64,000 nt of DNA from Muribaculaceae bacterium Isolate-110 (HZI) (GCA_003762875.1 RIBL01000003.1:1-64000), one strand, 5' to 3'; shown: positions 37,582 to 45,427, numbered from the stretch's first letter. The notes: generated by a model from the letters alone, not told the origin. A program made the numbers and translations.

Positions 37582-38403
37582 CTATTTATTACAGGAGGCT
37601 TTTAGACCGTCGATTACCGCCGATGAGAATCCGGAGTGCTCCATGGCATTGAGCCCGCGTATGGTAATGCCGCCAGGAGTGGTGACTTTGTCAATCTCGC
37701 TCTCGGGATGCGCTCCGGGCTGCGAGAGGAGCGTTGCGGCTCCGATGAGTGTCCTGACGATGATATGCTGGGCGTCGGAAGCGCGAAATCCGAGTTCGAC
37801 ACCTCCTTCCATAGCCGCACGCACATAACGCATGGCATAAGCTATGCCACACGAAGCCAACGATGTCGCTGCAGGGAGCTGCTTTTCCTCGATGACCATA
37901 ACTGTGCCAAGGCGCGAGAATACCAACAGCGAGCGCGTACAAGCCTTCGGTCCGTCGACCTGAAAGGTCATTGACTGACATTGCGACACTGCGGTGTTGG
38001 GCATAATGATACAATAGGGGGGCAAGAGAGGGTACTCGCTGTCGTCAGTGTGACGGACAAGCCAACCGGCTATCTTATCAAGGGGAATGCCGGCAGCGAC
38101 CACCGCCACCTCGGTGCGCGAGTAGTCGATATATGGCTTTATCTCATTGATTACCTGCTCTACCAGCCAAGGCTTTACGCAGATTATCACCAGGTCGGAC
38201 TCCGCGCCTACAGCCTCGACATTGGAAAGGGTCACGCGTGCCCCCTCGGCGGCAAGCGGCTCGAGCTTAGCGGCGGTAGGATTGGAGACGGCCACAGACA
38301 ACCTGGCTGATTGCTGCGGAGAGACCTCATGGGCCGGCCGAGAGAGGAGTCCGCGGGCTATAGCTCCGCCCATGGCTCCTGCACCGATGATGGAAACTTT
38401 CAT
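37582..38403 (-). CDS. proC: Pyrroline-5-carboxylate reductase
   Basis: ProC completes proline synthesis by reducing pyrroline-5-carboxylate with NAD(P)H. The 273-residue protein has the Rossmann motif IGAGAMGGAIARGL (6-19), VAAGIPLDKIAGWL, PNTAVSQCQSMT and the C-terminal TTPGGITIRGLNAME signature. First gene of the cluster behind a strong promoter, so all three proline genes are made from one transcript. Confidence 0.95.
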   Translation of the reverse strand: MKVSIIGAGAMGGAIARGLLSRPAHEVSPQQSARLSVAVSNPTAAKLEPLAAEGARVTLSNVEAVGAESDLVIICVKPWLVEQVINEIKPYIDYSRTEVAVVAAGIPLDKIAGWLVRHTDDSEYPLLPPYCIIMPNTAVSQCQSMTFQVDGPKACTRSLLVFSRLGTVMVIEEKQLPAATSLASCGIAYAMRYVRAAMEGGVELGFRASDAQHIIVRTLIGAATLLSQPGAHPESEIDKVTTPGGITIRGLNAMEHSGFSSAVIDGLKASCNK

Positions 38404-38442
38404 TATGTTGTGATTTTACAGCCTGAGCTGAGTGATTGAAAG

Positions 38443-38474
38443 CAAAGTTAAGATTATTTTGTCAGAATGCCAAA
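38443..38474 (-). promoter_or_regulatory. Promoter of proC-proB-proA
   Basis: On the minus strand TTTG (38474-38471), 20 nt, TAACTTTG (38450-38443): an exact match to the Bacteroidetes promoter. Start near 38437 gives a leader of about 33 nt. Confidence 0.85.
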
Positions 38475-38595
38475 TATAATCATGCCGGTTATCAACCGTT
38501 GTGGCATCAAAGCTATAACATCGCCATATGCTACATTATTCTTTGTAGAACAGGCGCGCACGCTTACTTGTTAATATTTTTTAACATAAAGATAA

Positions 38596-38625
38596 TTGTA
38601 TATCGTCCTTGTCATTGTATCTTTG
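38596..38625 (+). promoter_or_regulatory. Promoter of the structured RNA candidate
   Basis: TTG (38596-38598), 19 nt, TATCTTTG (38618-38625) is a consensus promoter pointing into a 700-bp region without a credible reading frame. It is divergent from the proC promoter. Confidence 0.75.
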
Positions 38626-38629
38626 CAAT

Positions 38630-39075
38630 GCAAATCAGAGCGAACAGCATTCATGCCTCGCTCTCTGACGGGAGATTACATCACCTCGGCAATTTGGCTA
38701 TACCTAATATATATTATATGAGGCCAAAAGTGATGGGACGGCTCTTCTCCCCCAAATCTTAGGTTGCTAAGATAATTATGTGACATATCTGCGTCCCGTC
38801 TTGCAGAATCAACGCCCCAGCGTCAGCCGTAAGAAGAGCCCATTCAGACTCTTGTCTTACGGCAATGTTGACGCTACATGATTCTTCAAGACATAATGAT
38901 GCAGGCCGTCAACTCAAACATTACTAATCATAAGGAATTACGGTATTCTATGCTGGCCATGACACCACGCGCAGTGGCGTCACGGCTTTAAACGCATACA
39001 CTTATTATTGTTGACTTTAGTGCTTATCAGTGTGATGCGCGACGGGCGACTCCAAGTCCCCGCCGTGCTTTTTTA
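38630..39075 (+). ncRNA. Candidate structured non-coding RNA, about 445 nt
   Basis: A consensus promoter (38596-38625) is followed by six stem-loops and a terminator-like end. Stems: TCAGAGCGA/TCGCTCTCTGA (38635-38668); GGGAGA/TCTCCC enclosing CATCAC/GTGATG and CCTC/GAGG (38670-38751); ATCTTAG-gttg-CTAAGAT (38756-38773); AGCGTCAGCCGTAAGA with TCTTACGGC...TGACGCT (38819-38875); TGACACCAC/GTGGCGTCA (38960-38982); and ACGGGCG/CGCCGT (39042-39066) followed by six T. No reading frame here is convincing. I see no tmRNA, RNase P or SRP RNA signature words; 6S RNA or the Bacteroidales-1 motif remain possible. It could also be two shorter RNAs. Confidence 0.5.
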
Positions 39076-39090
39076 TGTCTTGTGCATTTT

Positions 39091-39117
39091 TTGTTACGTT
39101 TTGCTGCGCTGTAACAA
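39091..39117. promoter_or_regulatory. Inverted repeat TTGTTAC...GTAACAA upstream of the sigma gene
   Basis: TTGTTAC (39091-39097) and GTAACAA (39111-39117) form a perfect 7-bp inverted repeat with a 13-nt spacer, just after the RNA candidate's terminator. The half-site GTAAC recurs twice in the promoter of the next gene but one (40091-40129), so both may be sites for one regulator, possibly the sigma factor itself. Confidence 0.35.
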
Positions 39118-39244
39118 TTTTGTAATATTTAAATTTACCCCGCATCACCTTGATTAATAAATATATATTCCGATTTTGAAATTAATTTTACACTTCTGTG
39201 ATTTTTTCAGCAAACACAAATCACACTATTATCCTGGGAGGTTA

Positions 39245-39252
39245 TAACTTTG
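39245..39252 (+). promoter_or_regulatory. -7 box upstream of the ECF sigma factor
   Basis: TAACTTTG matches TAnnTTTG, 86 nt before the sigma factor ATG. No TTG is present at the expected distance upstream. It gives the best candidate start for the sigma gene's own transcript. Confidence 0.5.
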
Positions 39253-39338
39253 AACTATCGGAAGGAAATAAGCCCGGTCGACGGACTCTACACCATTCGA
39301 CAAACCTCAAACGTTCAACTTTTTATAGCATAACTATT

Positions 39339-39842
39339 ATGGCAAACAAAGAATTTGAAGCTAAACTGATGAGCCTCCAAGGCAATCTGCTCAACTTTGC
39401 CTATATGCTCACCTCCAACAAGGATAACGCCCACGATCTGCTCCAGGACACCACGCTCAAAGCACTCGACAACGAGAGCAAATATGTTGACAACACCAAC
39501 TTCAAGGGCTGGGTGTTCACTATCATGCGCAACATATTCATCAACAATTATCGCCGTAATGTAAGATCGCAGACCGTGGTCGACCAGACCGACGACCTGT
39601 ATCACCTCAATCTCTCCCAGGACTCCGGCCTCGAGAGTCCCGAAGGCTCCTATGGAGCATCAGAGATAACCTCTGCCATCAACGCTTTTCCCGAAGAATA
39701 TCGCGTGCCGTTCTCAATGCACGTTGCCGGATATAAATACAACGAGATTGCCGAAAAGATGAATCTTCCGCTCGGCACCGTCAAGAGCCGCATATTCTTT
39801 GCCCGCAAGAAACTTCAGGCACAGTTTGCCGACTATCGTTAG
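39339..39842 (+). CDS. ECF-type RNA polymerase sigma factor
   Basis: The 167-residue protein has sigma region 2 (about 10-75: NLLNFAYMLTSNKDNAHDLLQD, then GWVFTIMRNIFINNYRR) and region 4 (about 108-160: FPEEYRVPFSMHVAGYKYNEIAEKMNLPLGTVKSRIFFARKKL). No anti-sigma factor follows: the next gene is on the same strand but 347 bp away. I chose ATG 39339, which puts region 2 at the usual place. Its targets are unknown. Confidence 0.92.
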   Translation: MANKEFEAKLMSLQGNLLNFAYMLTSNKDNAHDLLQDTTLKALDNESKYVDNTNFKGWVFTIMRNIFINNYRRNVRSQTVVDQTDDLYHLNLSQDSGLESPEGSYGASEITSAINAFPEEYRVPFSMHVAGYKYNEIAEKMNLPLGTVKSRIFFARKKLQAQFADYR

Positions 39843-40015
39843 GCTACGCCCCCCCACACCACTCTCCCCTCCCCCATCACGGACTATTTATTTGCGAATC
39901 GTATTCAAATTTAATATAGAGATCTAAATGACATACAAGCTCCTGTGAAGAAGCGCCCCGATATAATGATTGGTATATAATATTAGAATCTTTTCAACTG
40001 AATAATCTAACAAAA

Positions 40016-40049
40016 GCGTGCCGGGTCGATTGGATATCGATCCGGACGC
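40016..40049. other. Strong hairpin between the sigma factor and the M28 lipoprotein gene
   Basis: CCGGGTCGAT (40021-40030) pairs with ATCGATCCGG (40036-40045) with one G-U, extended by GCG/CGC outside. No U-run follows. It may end or stabilise the sigma factor transcript. The rest of the 347-bp gap is AT-rich and shows no gene. Confidence 0.5.
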
Positions 40050-40090
40050 AACAATATATGCATGTTATAAATTGTTAACACAAGCGAGAT

Positions 40091-40136
40091 TTTTGTAACG
40101 AAGTTGTCGGGGTTTTGTAACTAAGTTGTAACTTTG
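40091..40136 (+). promoter_or_regulatory. Promoter with two 17-bp direct repeats, upstream of M28 lipoprotein gene
   Basis: TTTTGTAACGAAGTTGT (40091-40107) is repeated as TTTTGTAACTAAGTTGT (40113-40129), 16 of 17 bases alike and 22 bp apart, two helical turns. The second copy runs into the -7 box TAACTTTG (40129-40136); TTG at 40104-40106 lies 22 nt upstream. The layout suggests a duplicated operator or activator site. Confidence 0.55.
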
Positions 40137-40188
40137 CAATACAATACCACCGTAACCTAATGCGGTGAGCAAAAAAGGATAAACCATC

Positions 40189-41196
40189 ATGAAAGGCATA
40201 GGCAAAGCTACCTGCATCATTGCAGCCACACTCTGCGTGGCGGCGGTAAGTTGCCGCACGACAGGGAACGAGGACACTCAGACAGAAAAAATGTCAGGAA
40301 GCGTCATCAAATCTCCCGCGACATTTGACAGCGACAGCGCGTATGCCTACGTAGCCCGGCAAGTGGCCATGGGCCCCCGCATACCTGGCACCCGCGCCAA
40401 TGCCGAATGTGCCGAATATATCCGCACCGAACTGATGCGTCACGGGGCCGACACAGTGACCGAGCAGCGCGCCACCGTGACAGCCTATAATGGCGACCGT
40501 CTGCCCATCAACAATCTGATGGGTCGCTTCAACACAGAGGCTCCGGCAAGAATACTCCTTGTGGCTCATTATGACACACGTCCCTGGGCCGACAGCGACC
40601 CGGAGCAGATAAATCACCTCGAGCCCGTGCCAGGAGCCAATGACGGAGCGAGCGGAGTGGGCGTCATCCTCGAGATAGCCCGACATCTCTCGGTCAACAA
40701 ACCGGCCATCGGAGTAGACATGCTGCTGGTCGACGCGGAGGATTACGGACAGTCGTCGGGATTTTCCAACCATGACGAGACATGGGCTCTCGGCACACAA
40801 TATTGGACGGAACATATGCCCTACACCCAGGACAATATGCCTCGCTATGCCATACTTCTGGATATGGTGGGAGGTATCGACGCGAAATTTCACCGCGAGT
40901 ACTTCTCCAATAACCATGCACGCAACATCGTTGACAAGGTGTGGGGCATCGCAGCCCGCTCGGGCTACAGCGACCGTTTTGTAAACCTGGACGGCGGCGC
41001 AGTGGTGGATGACCATTTGTATCTCAACCGTGCAGGCATCCCGGCTATCGACATAATTGAATCGAAGAACGAAGTGACCAAGTCATTCTCCCCCACATGG
41101 CACACTGTAGACGACAATATGGACAACATTGACCGCTCTTCGCTCAAAGCCGCCGGCCAGACAGTGCTCAATGTGATATACAACGAAAGCATTTAA
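40189..41196 (+). CDS. M28-family lipoprotein, probable glutaminyl-peptide cyclotransferase
   Basis: The 335-residue protein has a signal peptide with lipobox AVSC (Cys22) and an M28 zinc domain: HYDTRPWADSDP (127-138), GANDGASGVG (149-158, ligand D152), VDAEDYG (181-187) and PTWHTVDD (302-309, ligand H305). The HYDTRPWADSDP/GANDGASG combination is that of Bacteroidetes type II glutaminyl cyclases (Porphyromonas, Tannerella), which turn N-terminal Gln of exported proteins into pyroglutamate. An aminopeptidase role is the alternative. Stand-alone gene with its own promoter and terminator. Confidence 0.85.
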   Translation: MKGIGKATCIIAATLCVAAVSCRTTGNEDTQTEKMSGSVIKSPATFDSDSAYAYVARQVAMGPRIPGTRANAECAEYIRTELMRHGADTVTEQRATVTAYNGDRLPINNLMGRFNTEAPARILLVAHYDTRPWADSDPEQINHLEPVPGANDGASGVGVILEIARHLSVNKPAIGVDMLLVDAEDYGQSSGFSNHDETWALGTQYWTEHMPYTQDNMPRYAILLDMVGGIDAKFHREYFSNNHARNIVDKVWGIAARSGYSDRFVNLDGGAVVDDHLYLNRAGIPAIDIIESKNEVTKSFSPTWHTVDDNMDNIDRSSLKAAGQTVLNVIYNESI

Positions 41197-41210
41197 AACA
41201 TCCTATCTAT

Positions 41211-41243
41211 AAAACAAGGAGGCCGGATAAGCCTCCTTGTTTT
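41211..41243 (+). terminator. Terminator of the M28 lipoprotein gene
   Basis: AAAACAAGGAGGC (41211-41223) pairs perfectly with GCCTCCTTGTTTT (41231-41243) around a 7-nt loop and ends in a T-run: a classic intrinsic terminator 15 bp after the stop codon. Confidence 0.9.
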
Positions 41244-41276
41244 TATTTCAGGCAACGAGGCTTCTGCCAAAACCAC

Positions 41277-41387
41277 AAAAAAAATCTCCTGCATGGCCAC
41301 TCGGTCGGCAGGAGTTTGAAAAGAGTGGGTGGATAGGTCTAATATCCAATCATCAATGTTAAGCTGTAATTATGAAATATTAATTAT
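41277..41387 (-). ncRNA. Candidate small RNA on the minus strand, about 110 nt
   Basis: On the minus strand a consensus promoter (41422-41392) is followed about 70 nt later by a terminator: CTCCTGC (41314-41308), a 15-nt loop, GCAGGAG (41292-41286) and eight U (41284-41277). No reading frame fits and no minus-strand gene lies upstream that would need this terminator. The predicted RNA starts near 41386. Its 5' part is AU-rich and mostly unpaired, as in trans-acting sRNAs. Confidence 0.55.
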
Positions 41388-41391
41388 ACGG

Positions 41392-41422
41392 CAAATATAC
41401 TACACATTTATTATATTTCCAA
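41392..41422 (-). promoter_or_regulatory. Promoter of the minus-strand sRNA candidate
   Basis: On the minus strand TTG (41422-41420), 20 nt, TATATTTG (41399-41392). It matches the promoters of pyrG, psd, proC and the rubrerythrin in box sequence and spacing. Confidence 0.65.
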
Positions 41423-41482
41423 GCGTTTTAATAAATAATTTGAAAATATTTAGTAAAAATTCTATAATACTGAATATTTGAT

Positions 41483-41490
41483 TAACTTTG
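41483..41490 (+). promoter_or_regulatory. -7 box of the HIT-family gene
   Basis: TAACTTTG, 39 nt upstream of the HIT gene ATG, matches TAnnTTTG. The upstream DNA is AT-rich with no TTG at the expected spacing. Confidence 0.6.
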
Positions 41491-41529
41491 CGACACACAA
41501 TAAACTAACCCCTTAAATCAGAACACAAC

Positions 41530-41955
41530 ATGTACAGCGACCCTAAAGATTGCCTTTATTGCACTAATAACGAAACACTTAAAAGTCTCATGCTCCCTAT
41601 CGCCGAGCTGAGCGTATCAAGAGCATTCCTTTTTAAAGAGCAGACCTATCGCGGACGTTGCCTCGTGGCCTACAACGGCCATGTCAATGACCTCAACGAG
41701 CTGTCAGATGCTGAGCGCGACGCTTTTATGGCGGATGTAGCCCGTGTGACCCGCGCCATGCAGCGAGTGTTCAACCCCGAGAAAATCAATTATGGCGCAT
41801 ATAGCGACAAGCTTTCCCACCTGCACTTTCATCTCGCGCCCAAGTATGTGGACGGCCCCGACTATGGCGGCACTTTCCGCATGAATCCCGGCGAGGTATA
41901 CCTCTCCGATGAGGAGTATGCCAGAATGATTGAAGACATCAAGGCCGCGTTATAA
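41530..41955 (+). CDS. HIT-family nucleotide-binding protein
   Basis: The 141-residue protein has the histidine triad HLHFHLAPK (H97, H99, H101). HIT proteins hydrolyse or transfer nucleotide monophosphates. A CxxC pair (C8, C11) at the N-terminus could bind zinc, as in some HIT relatives. Substrate unknown. Stand-alone gene followed by two hairpins. Confidence 0.88.
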   Translation: MYSDPKDCLYCTNNETLKSLMLPIAELSVSRAFLFKEQTYRGRCLVAYNGHVNDLNELSDAERDAFMADVARVTRAMQRVFNPEKINYGAYSDKLSHLHFHLAPKYVDGPDYGGTFRMNPGEVYLSDEEYARMIEDIKAAL

Positions 41956-41989
41956 TCAACAACATCAAGAGCGTGTTTAATAACAAACA

Positions 41990-42029
41990 AAGAGCGCAGG
42001 AGTCCAGATCAGACTCTTGCGCTCCTTGT
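41990..42029 (+). terminator. Terminator of the HIT-family gene
   Basis: AGAGCGCAGGAGTC pairs with GACTCTTGCGCTC around a 7-nt loop (41991-42025) and is followed by TTGTTTTT. The plus-strand U-run makes this the likely HIT terminator. Confidence 0.75.
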
Positions 42030-42053
42030 TTTTAGCAGTGCGTTAATAACAAA

Positions 42054-42097
42054 GACAGGAGTACGGAAGAGTTAAAATGAGTTCTCGCACTCCTGTC
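42054..42097. repeat. GACAGGAG hairpin element at a convergent junction
   Basis: GACAGGAGT (42054-42062) pairs with ACTCCTGTC (42089-42097), with a CG/CG extension. It shares the GACAGGAGTAC core with the elements at 21554, 22996 and 59506 and lies between the convergent HIT and rubrerythrin genes, where it can end the latter's transcript. Confidence 0.75.
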
Positions 42098-42121
42098 CTG
42101 ATTTTTTATGTTACGTATTTT

Positions 42122-42673
42122 TTACTTACCGAAGTAGCGGCGGAAGAGGCCTTCAAAGCCGCGGCCGTGACGGGCTTCATCCTTAGCCATTTCATGAACG
42201 GTGTCATGGATAGCATCAAGGTTGAGCTGCTTGGCACGGGAAGCGATGCGCATCTTGTCGGCACATGCTCCTGACTCGGCGTTCATGCGCTTTTCGAGGT
42301 TAGTCTTGGTGTCCCACACCACGTCGCCGAGAAGTTCGGCAAACTTGGATGCATGGTCGGCCTCCTCGAGAGCGTAGCGACGGAAAGCCTCGGCGATTTC
42401 GGGATAGCCTTCGCGGTCGGCCTGACGCGACATCGCGAGATACATGCCCACCTCGGTACATTCACCCATAAAGTGAGCGTTGAGGTCCTTCTTCATCTCG
42501 TCGTCGGTGTCGGCAGCGATACCGATTACATGCTCCGTAACGAAGTTAAGGGGCTCATTCTCGTCAAGTTCCTTGAACTTGGAAGCGGGAACGCCACACT
42601 GGGGGCACTTCTCGGGGGCTGCTTCGCCCTCATGCACATAACCGCACACGGTGCATATAAATTTCTTTTTCAT
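42122..42673 (-). CDS. Reverse rubrerythrin (rubredoxin domain first)
   Basis: The 183-residue protein has an N-terminal rubredoxin-like domain (C7-x2-C10 and C23-x2-C26) followed by a ferritin-like diiron domain (about 45-183) with [12 protein letters not shown] and [12 protein letters not shown]. This reversed order is known in anaerobes as NADH-dependent peroxide reductase (revRbr). It should detoxify hydrogen peroxide in the cytosol. It has its own consensus promoter. Confidence 0.92.
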   Translation of the reverse strand: MKKKFICTVCGYVHEGEAAPEKCPQCGVPASKFKELDENEPLNFVTEHVIGIAADTDDEMKKDLNAHFMGECTEVGMYLAMSRQADREGYPEIAEAFRRYALEEADHASKFAELLGDVVWDTKTNLEKRMNAESGACADKMRIASRAKQLNLDAIHDTVHEMAKDEARHGRGFEGLFRRYFGK

Positions 42674-42727
42674 TGTAATGTAGTGATATTAATGATTATT
42701 GTTGAATTGTCAATTGTTTCGATAATG

Positions 42728-42758
42728 CAAAGATACACATTGAAAATGACAGACGCAA
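42728..42758 (-). promoter_or_regulatory. Promoter of the reverse rubrerythrin gene
   Basis: On the minus strand TTG (42758-42756), 20 nt, TATCTTTG (42735-42728). Predicted leader about 50 nt. Confidence 0.8.
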
Positions 42759-42859
42759 TATCAATTTCAAAAAAATTCTTAAGAAACAAGCCGTGGCTCA
42801 ACCTGTGTGGGGAACGACGTGTTGTAGAGATAAACGTTAACTCTAAAGAATAAAAGATT

Positions 42860-43210
42860 ATGGATTCAAAACAAGCAGACATAGCAAAATGCGCAAGCAA
42901 GGTCTCGGAAGAGGCTGCAAAGGTAAGCGCAGAGGCAGCCAAAGTGGCGACCGATGCCAGGGTTAAAGCCGACAAGGAGGCTGTGGCCGATAAAGTGGCT
43001 CAGGCCAAGGATGCGGTCGGCGACAAGATAGATGATGTGAAGAGCACCGTGGCATCGACGGTGGCCGACGCGAAAGAGTCGCTGTCGGCTTCGGCCGAAG
43101 ACCTGAAGGAAAAGGCTGCTCCTATCATAGACAAAGTAAAATCGGGCGCGGCCAGCGCACTCGATTCAATAGCCGGTGCCGCCGCCAATCTGGCCGATAA
43201 ACTGAAATAG
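42860..43210 (+). CDS. Small LEA-like amphipathic-helix protein
   Basis: The 116-residue protein is almost only Ala, Lys, Asp, Glu, Val and Ser, with heptads KVSEEAA, KVSAEAA, KVATDAR (14-34) and similar units to the end (AADLADK-type). It has no signal peptide and one Cys (C11). Such sequences resemble late-embryogenesis-abundant or apolipoprotein-like helices that fold on membranes or on drying. Function unknown. It is divergent from the rubrerythrin gene and has a good terminator; no TAnnTTTG box is visible upstream, so its control may differ. Confidence 0.75.
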   Translation: MDSKQADIAKCASKVSEEAAKVSAEAAKVATDARVKADKEAVADKVAQAKDAVGDKIDDVKSTVASTVADAKESLSASAEDLKEKAAPIIDKVKSGAASALDSIAGAAANLADKLK

Positions 43211-43262
43211 GCGGAGGCTGTAAATAAATAGGTATAAACCTAATACTAATCTAAAACACCGG

Positions 43263-43309
43263 GCCGTCTCCCCTCGGCAACAATTGATGTTGCGGGGGAG
43301 ACGGCTTTT
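43263..43309 (+). terminator. Terminator of the LEA-like gene
   Basis: GCCGTCTCCCC (43263-43273) pairs with GGGGAGACGGC (43295-43305), with a GCAAC/GTTGC inner stem, and four T follow. The remaining gap to pckA (43310-43490) shows nothing else I can support. Confidence 0.85.
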
Positions 43310-43497
43310 AATATAGAGTATAGGACTTGGCAGGTGTTAATTTGCGTTAAGGAAGGTTGGCACGGACGAACTACCCTCCACGACCGTGTGTTGTCAATAT
43401 GATGCAGTGTAGGGGGTGCTGACGCGGATGTGTAACTATTCACGCGCCAATAAAGAAAAATTTCTTTAATTATGCGTTTATTTCGCAAAAAAGTCAC

Positions 43498-43505
43498 TAC
43501 CTTTG
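43498..43505 (+). promoter_or_regulatory. -7 box of pckA
   Basis: TACCTTTG matches TAnnTTTG, 93 nt upstream of the pckA ATG. The upstream DNA has TTTA/TTTC but no clean TTG at the right distance. The long leader (about 85 nt) could hold control signals; I see no clear structure. Confidence 0.6.
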
Positions 43506-43598
43506 CATTCGGATAAGAAGATAATCATTCAATTCTAATTTCTTTTTCAGAAATATCAATTTCCACACATATATCAACCAACACTCTAACTGTTTACA

Positions 43599-45203
43599 AT
43601 GAGTACAATTGATTTATCTCAGTATGGCATCACCGGCGCAAAGGTGATCCACAACCCCAGCTACGACCAGCTGTTTATCGACGAAGTTAAGCCCGGCCTC
43701 GAGGGCTACGAGAAAGGTCAGGAGACCGAGCTCGGCGCAGTAAATGTAATGACCGGCATCTATACCGGCCGTTCACCCAAGGACAAATTTTTCGTAAAGG
43801 ACGCTACCAGCGAAAACTCTATCTGGTGGACATCAGAGGAGTACAAGAACGATAACAAGGCCATCACACCCGAGGCCTGGAAGGCCCTCAAGGCTATCGC
43901 CGACAAGGAGCTTTCTGACAAAACTCTCTATGTAGTAGACGCATTCTGCGGCACCAACCCCGACACCCGTCTGGCTGTACGCTTCGTAATGGAGGTTGCA
44001 TGGCAGGCTCACTTCGTGACCAACATGTTCATCCGCCCCACCGAAGAGGAACTCAAAAACTTCACCCCCGACTTTGTAGTGCTCAATGCCTCCAAGGCTA
44101 AGGTTGAGAACTGGAAGGAACTCGGCATCAACTCAGAGACCTGCGTAGCCTTCAATCTCACCGAGCGCATGCAGCTCATCATCAACACCTGGTATGGCGG
44201 CGAGATGAAGAAGGGTATGTTCTCGATCATGAACTACTACAACCCCCTCCGTGGCATCGCTTCGATGCACTGCTCGGCCAACACCGACATGGAAGGCGAG
44301 AACACCGCCATCTTCTTCGGCCTCTCCGGCACAGGCAAGACCACCCTTTCGACCGACCCGAAGCGTCTCCTTATCGGTGACGACGAGCACGGCTGGGACG
44401 ACAACGGCGTGTTCAACTACGAGGGCGGCTGCTATGCCAAGGTTATCAACCTCGACAAAGAGAGCGAGCCCGATATCTACAACGCTATCCGTCGCGATGC
44501 CCTCCTCGAGAACGTAACCGTTGACGCCAACGGCAAGATCGACTTCACCGACAAGAGCGTTACCGAGAACACCCGCGTAAGCTACCCCATCGACCACATC
44601 AAGAACATCGTACGTCCCTCACGCGGTCCCGCCGCCAAGAACGTCATCTTCCTGTCGGCCGACGCTTTCGGTGTGCTTCCTCCCGTTTCTATCCTGACAC
44701 CCGAGCAGACCAAGTATTACTTCCTCTCAGGTTTCACCAGCAAGCTCGCCGGTACAGAGCGCGGCATCACCGAGCCCACCCCGACATTCTCTGCTTGCTT
44801 CGGTGCAGCATTCCTCTCACTCCACCCCGTGAAGTATGCCGAGGAGCTCGTTAAGCGCATGGAGCAGAGCGGTGCCAAGGCTTATCTTGTTAACACCGGC
44901 TGGAACGGTACAGGCAAGCGTATCTCTATCCGCGACACCCGCGGCATCATCGACGCTATCCTCGACGGCTCAATCCTCACCGCCCCTACCAAGAAGATGC
45001 CTATCTTCGACTTTGAGGTTCCGACCGCTCTTCCCGGCGTTGACCCCAACATCCTCGACCCCCGCGACACCTACGCTAACCCCGCAGAGTGGACCGAAAA
45101 GGCTGACAAGCTCGCCGAGATGTTCATCAACAACTTCAAGAAGTTTGAAGGCAACGAGGCCGGCAAGGCTCTCGTGGCTGCTGGCCCCCACATTGAGAAG
45201 TAA
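43599..45203 (+). CDS. pckA: Phosphoenolpyruvate carboxykinase (ATP)
   Basis: PckA interconverts oxaloacetate and PEP with ATP/ADP; in Bacteroidales it often runs towards oxaloacetate during fermentation to succinate. The 534-residue protein has RSPKDKF (59-65), the kinase loop GLSGTGKTT (241-249) and metal-binding DDEHGW (261-266). Length is normal. It stands alone with a long leader and a very strong terminator, consistent with high expression. Confidence 0.97.
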   Translation: MSTIDLSQYGITGAKVIHNPSYDQLFIDEVKPGLEGYEKGQETELGAVNVMTGIYTGRSPKDKFFVKDATSENSIWWTSEEYKNDNKAITPEAWKALKAIADKELSDKTLYVVDAFCGTNPDTRLAVRFVMEVAWQAHFVTNMFIRPTEEELKNFTPDFVVLNASKAKVENWKELGINSETCVAFNLTERMQLIINTWYGGEMKKGMFSIMNYYNPLRGIASMHCSANTDMEGENTAIFFGLSGTGKTTLSTDPKRLLIGDDEHGWDDNGVFNYEGGCYAKVINLDKESEPDIYNAIRRDALLENVTVDANGKIDFTDKSVTENTRVSYPIDHIKNIVRPSRGPAAKNVIFLSADAFGVLPPVSILTPEQTKYYFLSGFTSKLAGTERGITEPTPTFSACFGAAFLSLHPVKYAEELVKRMEQSGAKAYLVNTGWNGTGKRISIRDTRGIIDAILDGSILTAPTKKMPIFDFEVPTALPGVDPNILDPRDTYANPAEWTEKADKLAEMFINNFKKFEGNEAGKALVAAGPHIEK

Positions 45204-45275
45204 AAAAACTTCAGCATAAAAAAATCCCGAGGCGCGAATGTCGCGCTTCGGGATTTTTTTATGCTGAAGTTTTTT
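45203..45275. terminator. Long palindromic terminator of pckA
   Basis: A stem of about 34 bp with one G-T pair spans 45203-45275: AAAAAACTTCAGCAT pairs with ATGCTGAAGTTTTTT outside, ATCCCGA with TCGGGAT, and GCGCGA with TCGCGC around a 3-nt loop. It is symmetric, so it can stop RNA polymerase from both sides. Confidence 0.92.
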
Positions 45276-45427
45276 AGTTTAGAGTGTTGAAAGTTTAGAG
45301 TTTATGCATAGCTCCGTCTCACGACCATGGCAAGGCTGAGCGAGAACATACCCAAAAAAAATTAGAGTCTATGTGCAGGTGCGACACACCTATACATAAA
45401 CTCTAAACTCTTAACATTAAACTTTTA
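45276..45427. repeat. Palindromic element of the AGTTTAGAG family between pckA and tpx
   Basis: Left arm (45276-45311) includes AGTTTAGAGTTTATGCATAG and pairs with right arm (45390-45427) CTATACATAAACTCTAAAC, 18 of 19 positions, around an 80-nt centre without a gene. The right arm overlaps the last codons of tpx. Confidence 0.7.

Noticed and set aside
38436-38762. Open frame of 108 codons in the proC-sigma gap
   Set aside because: It crosses the proC promoter, the RNA candidate's promoter and two stem-loops, and has an unlikely Cys/His/Ile composition.
38630-39075. tmRNA, RNase P RNA or SRP RNA as identity for the structured RNA candidate
   Set aside because: I found no 3' CCA-type acceptor end, no tag frame with a typical AALAA-like end, no GAGGAAAGTCC or ACAGAA words, so none of these can be supported.
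39906-39938. Possible minus-strand promoter TTG-22-TAAATTTG after the sigma gene
   Set aside because: Spacing is long and the transcript would run antisense into the sigma gene with no visible terminator. Too weak to call.
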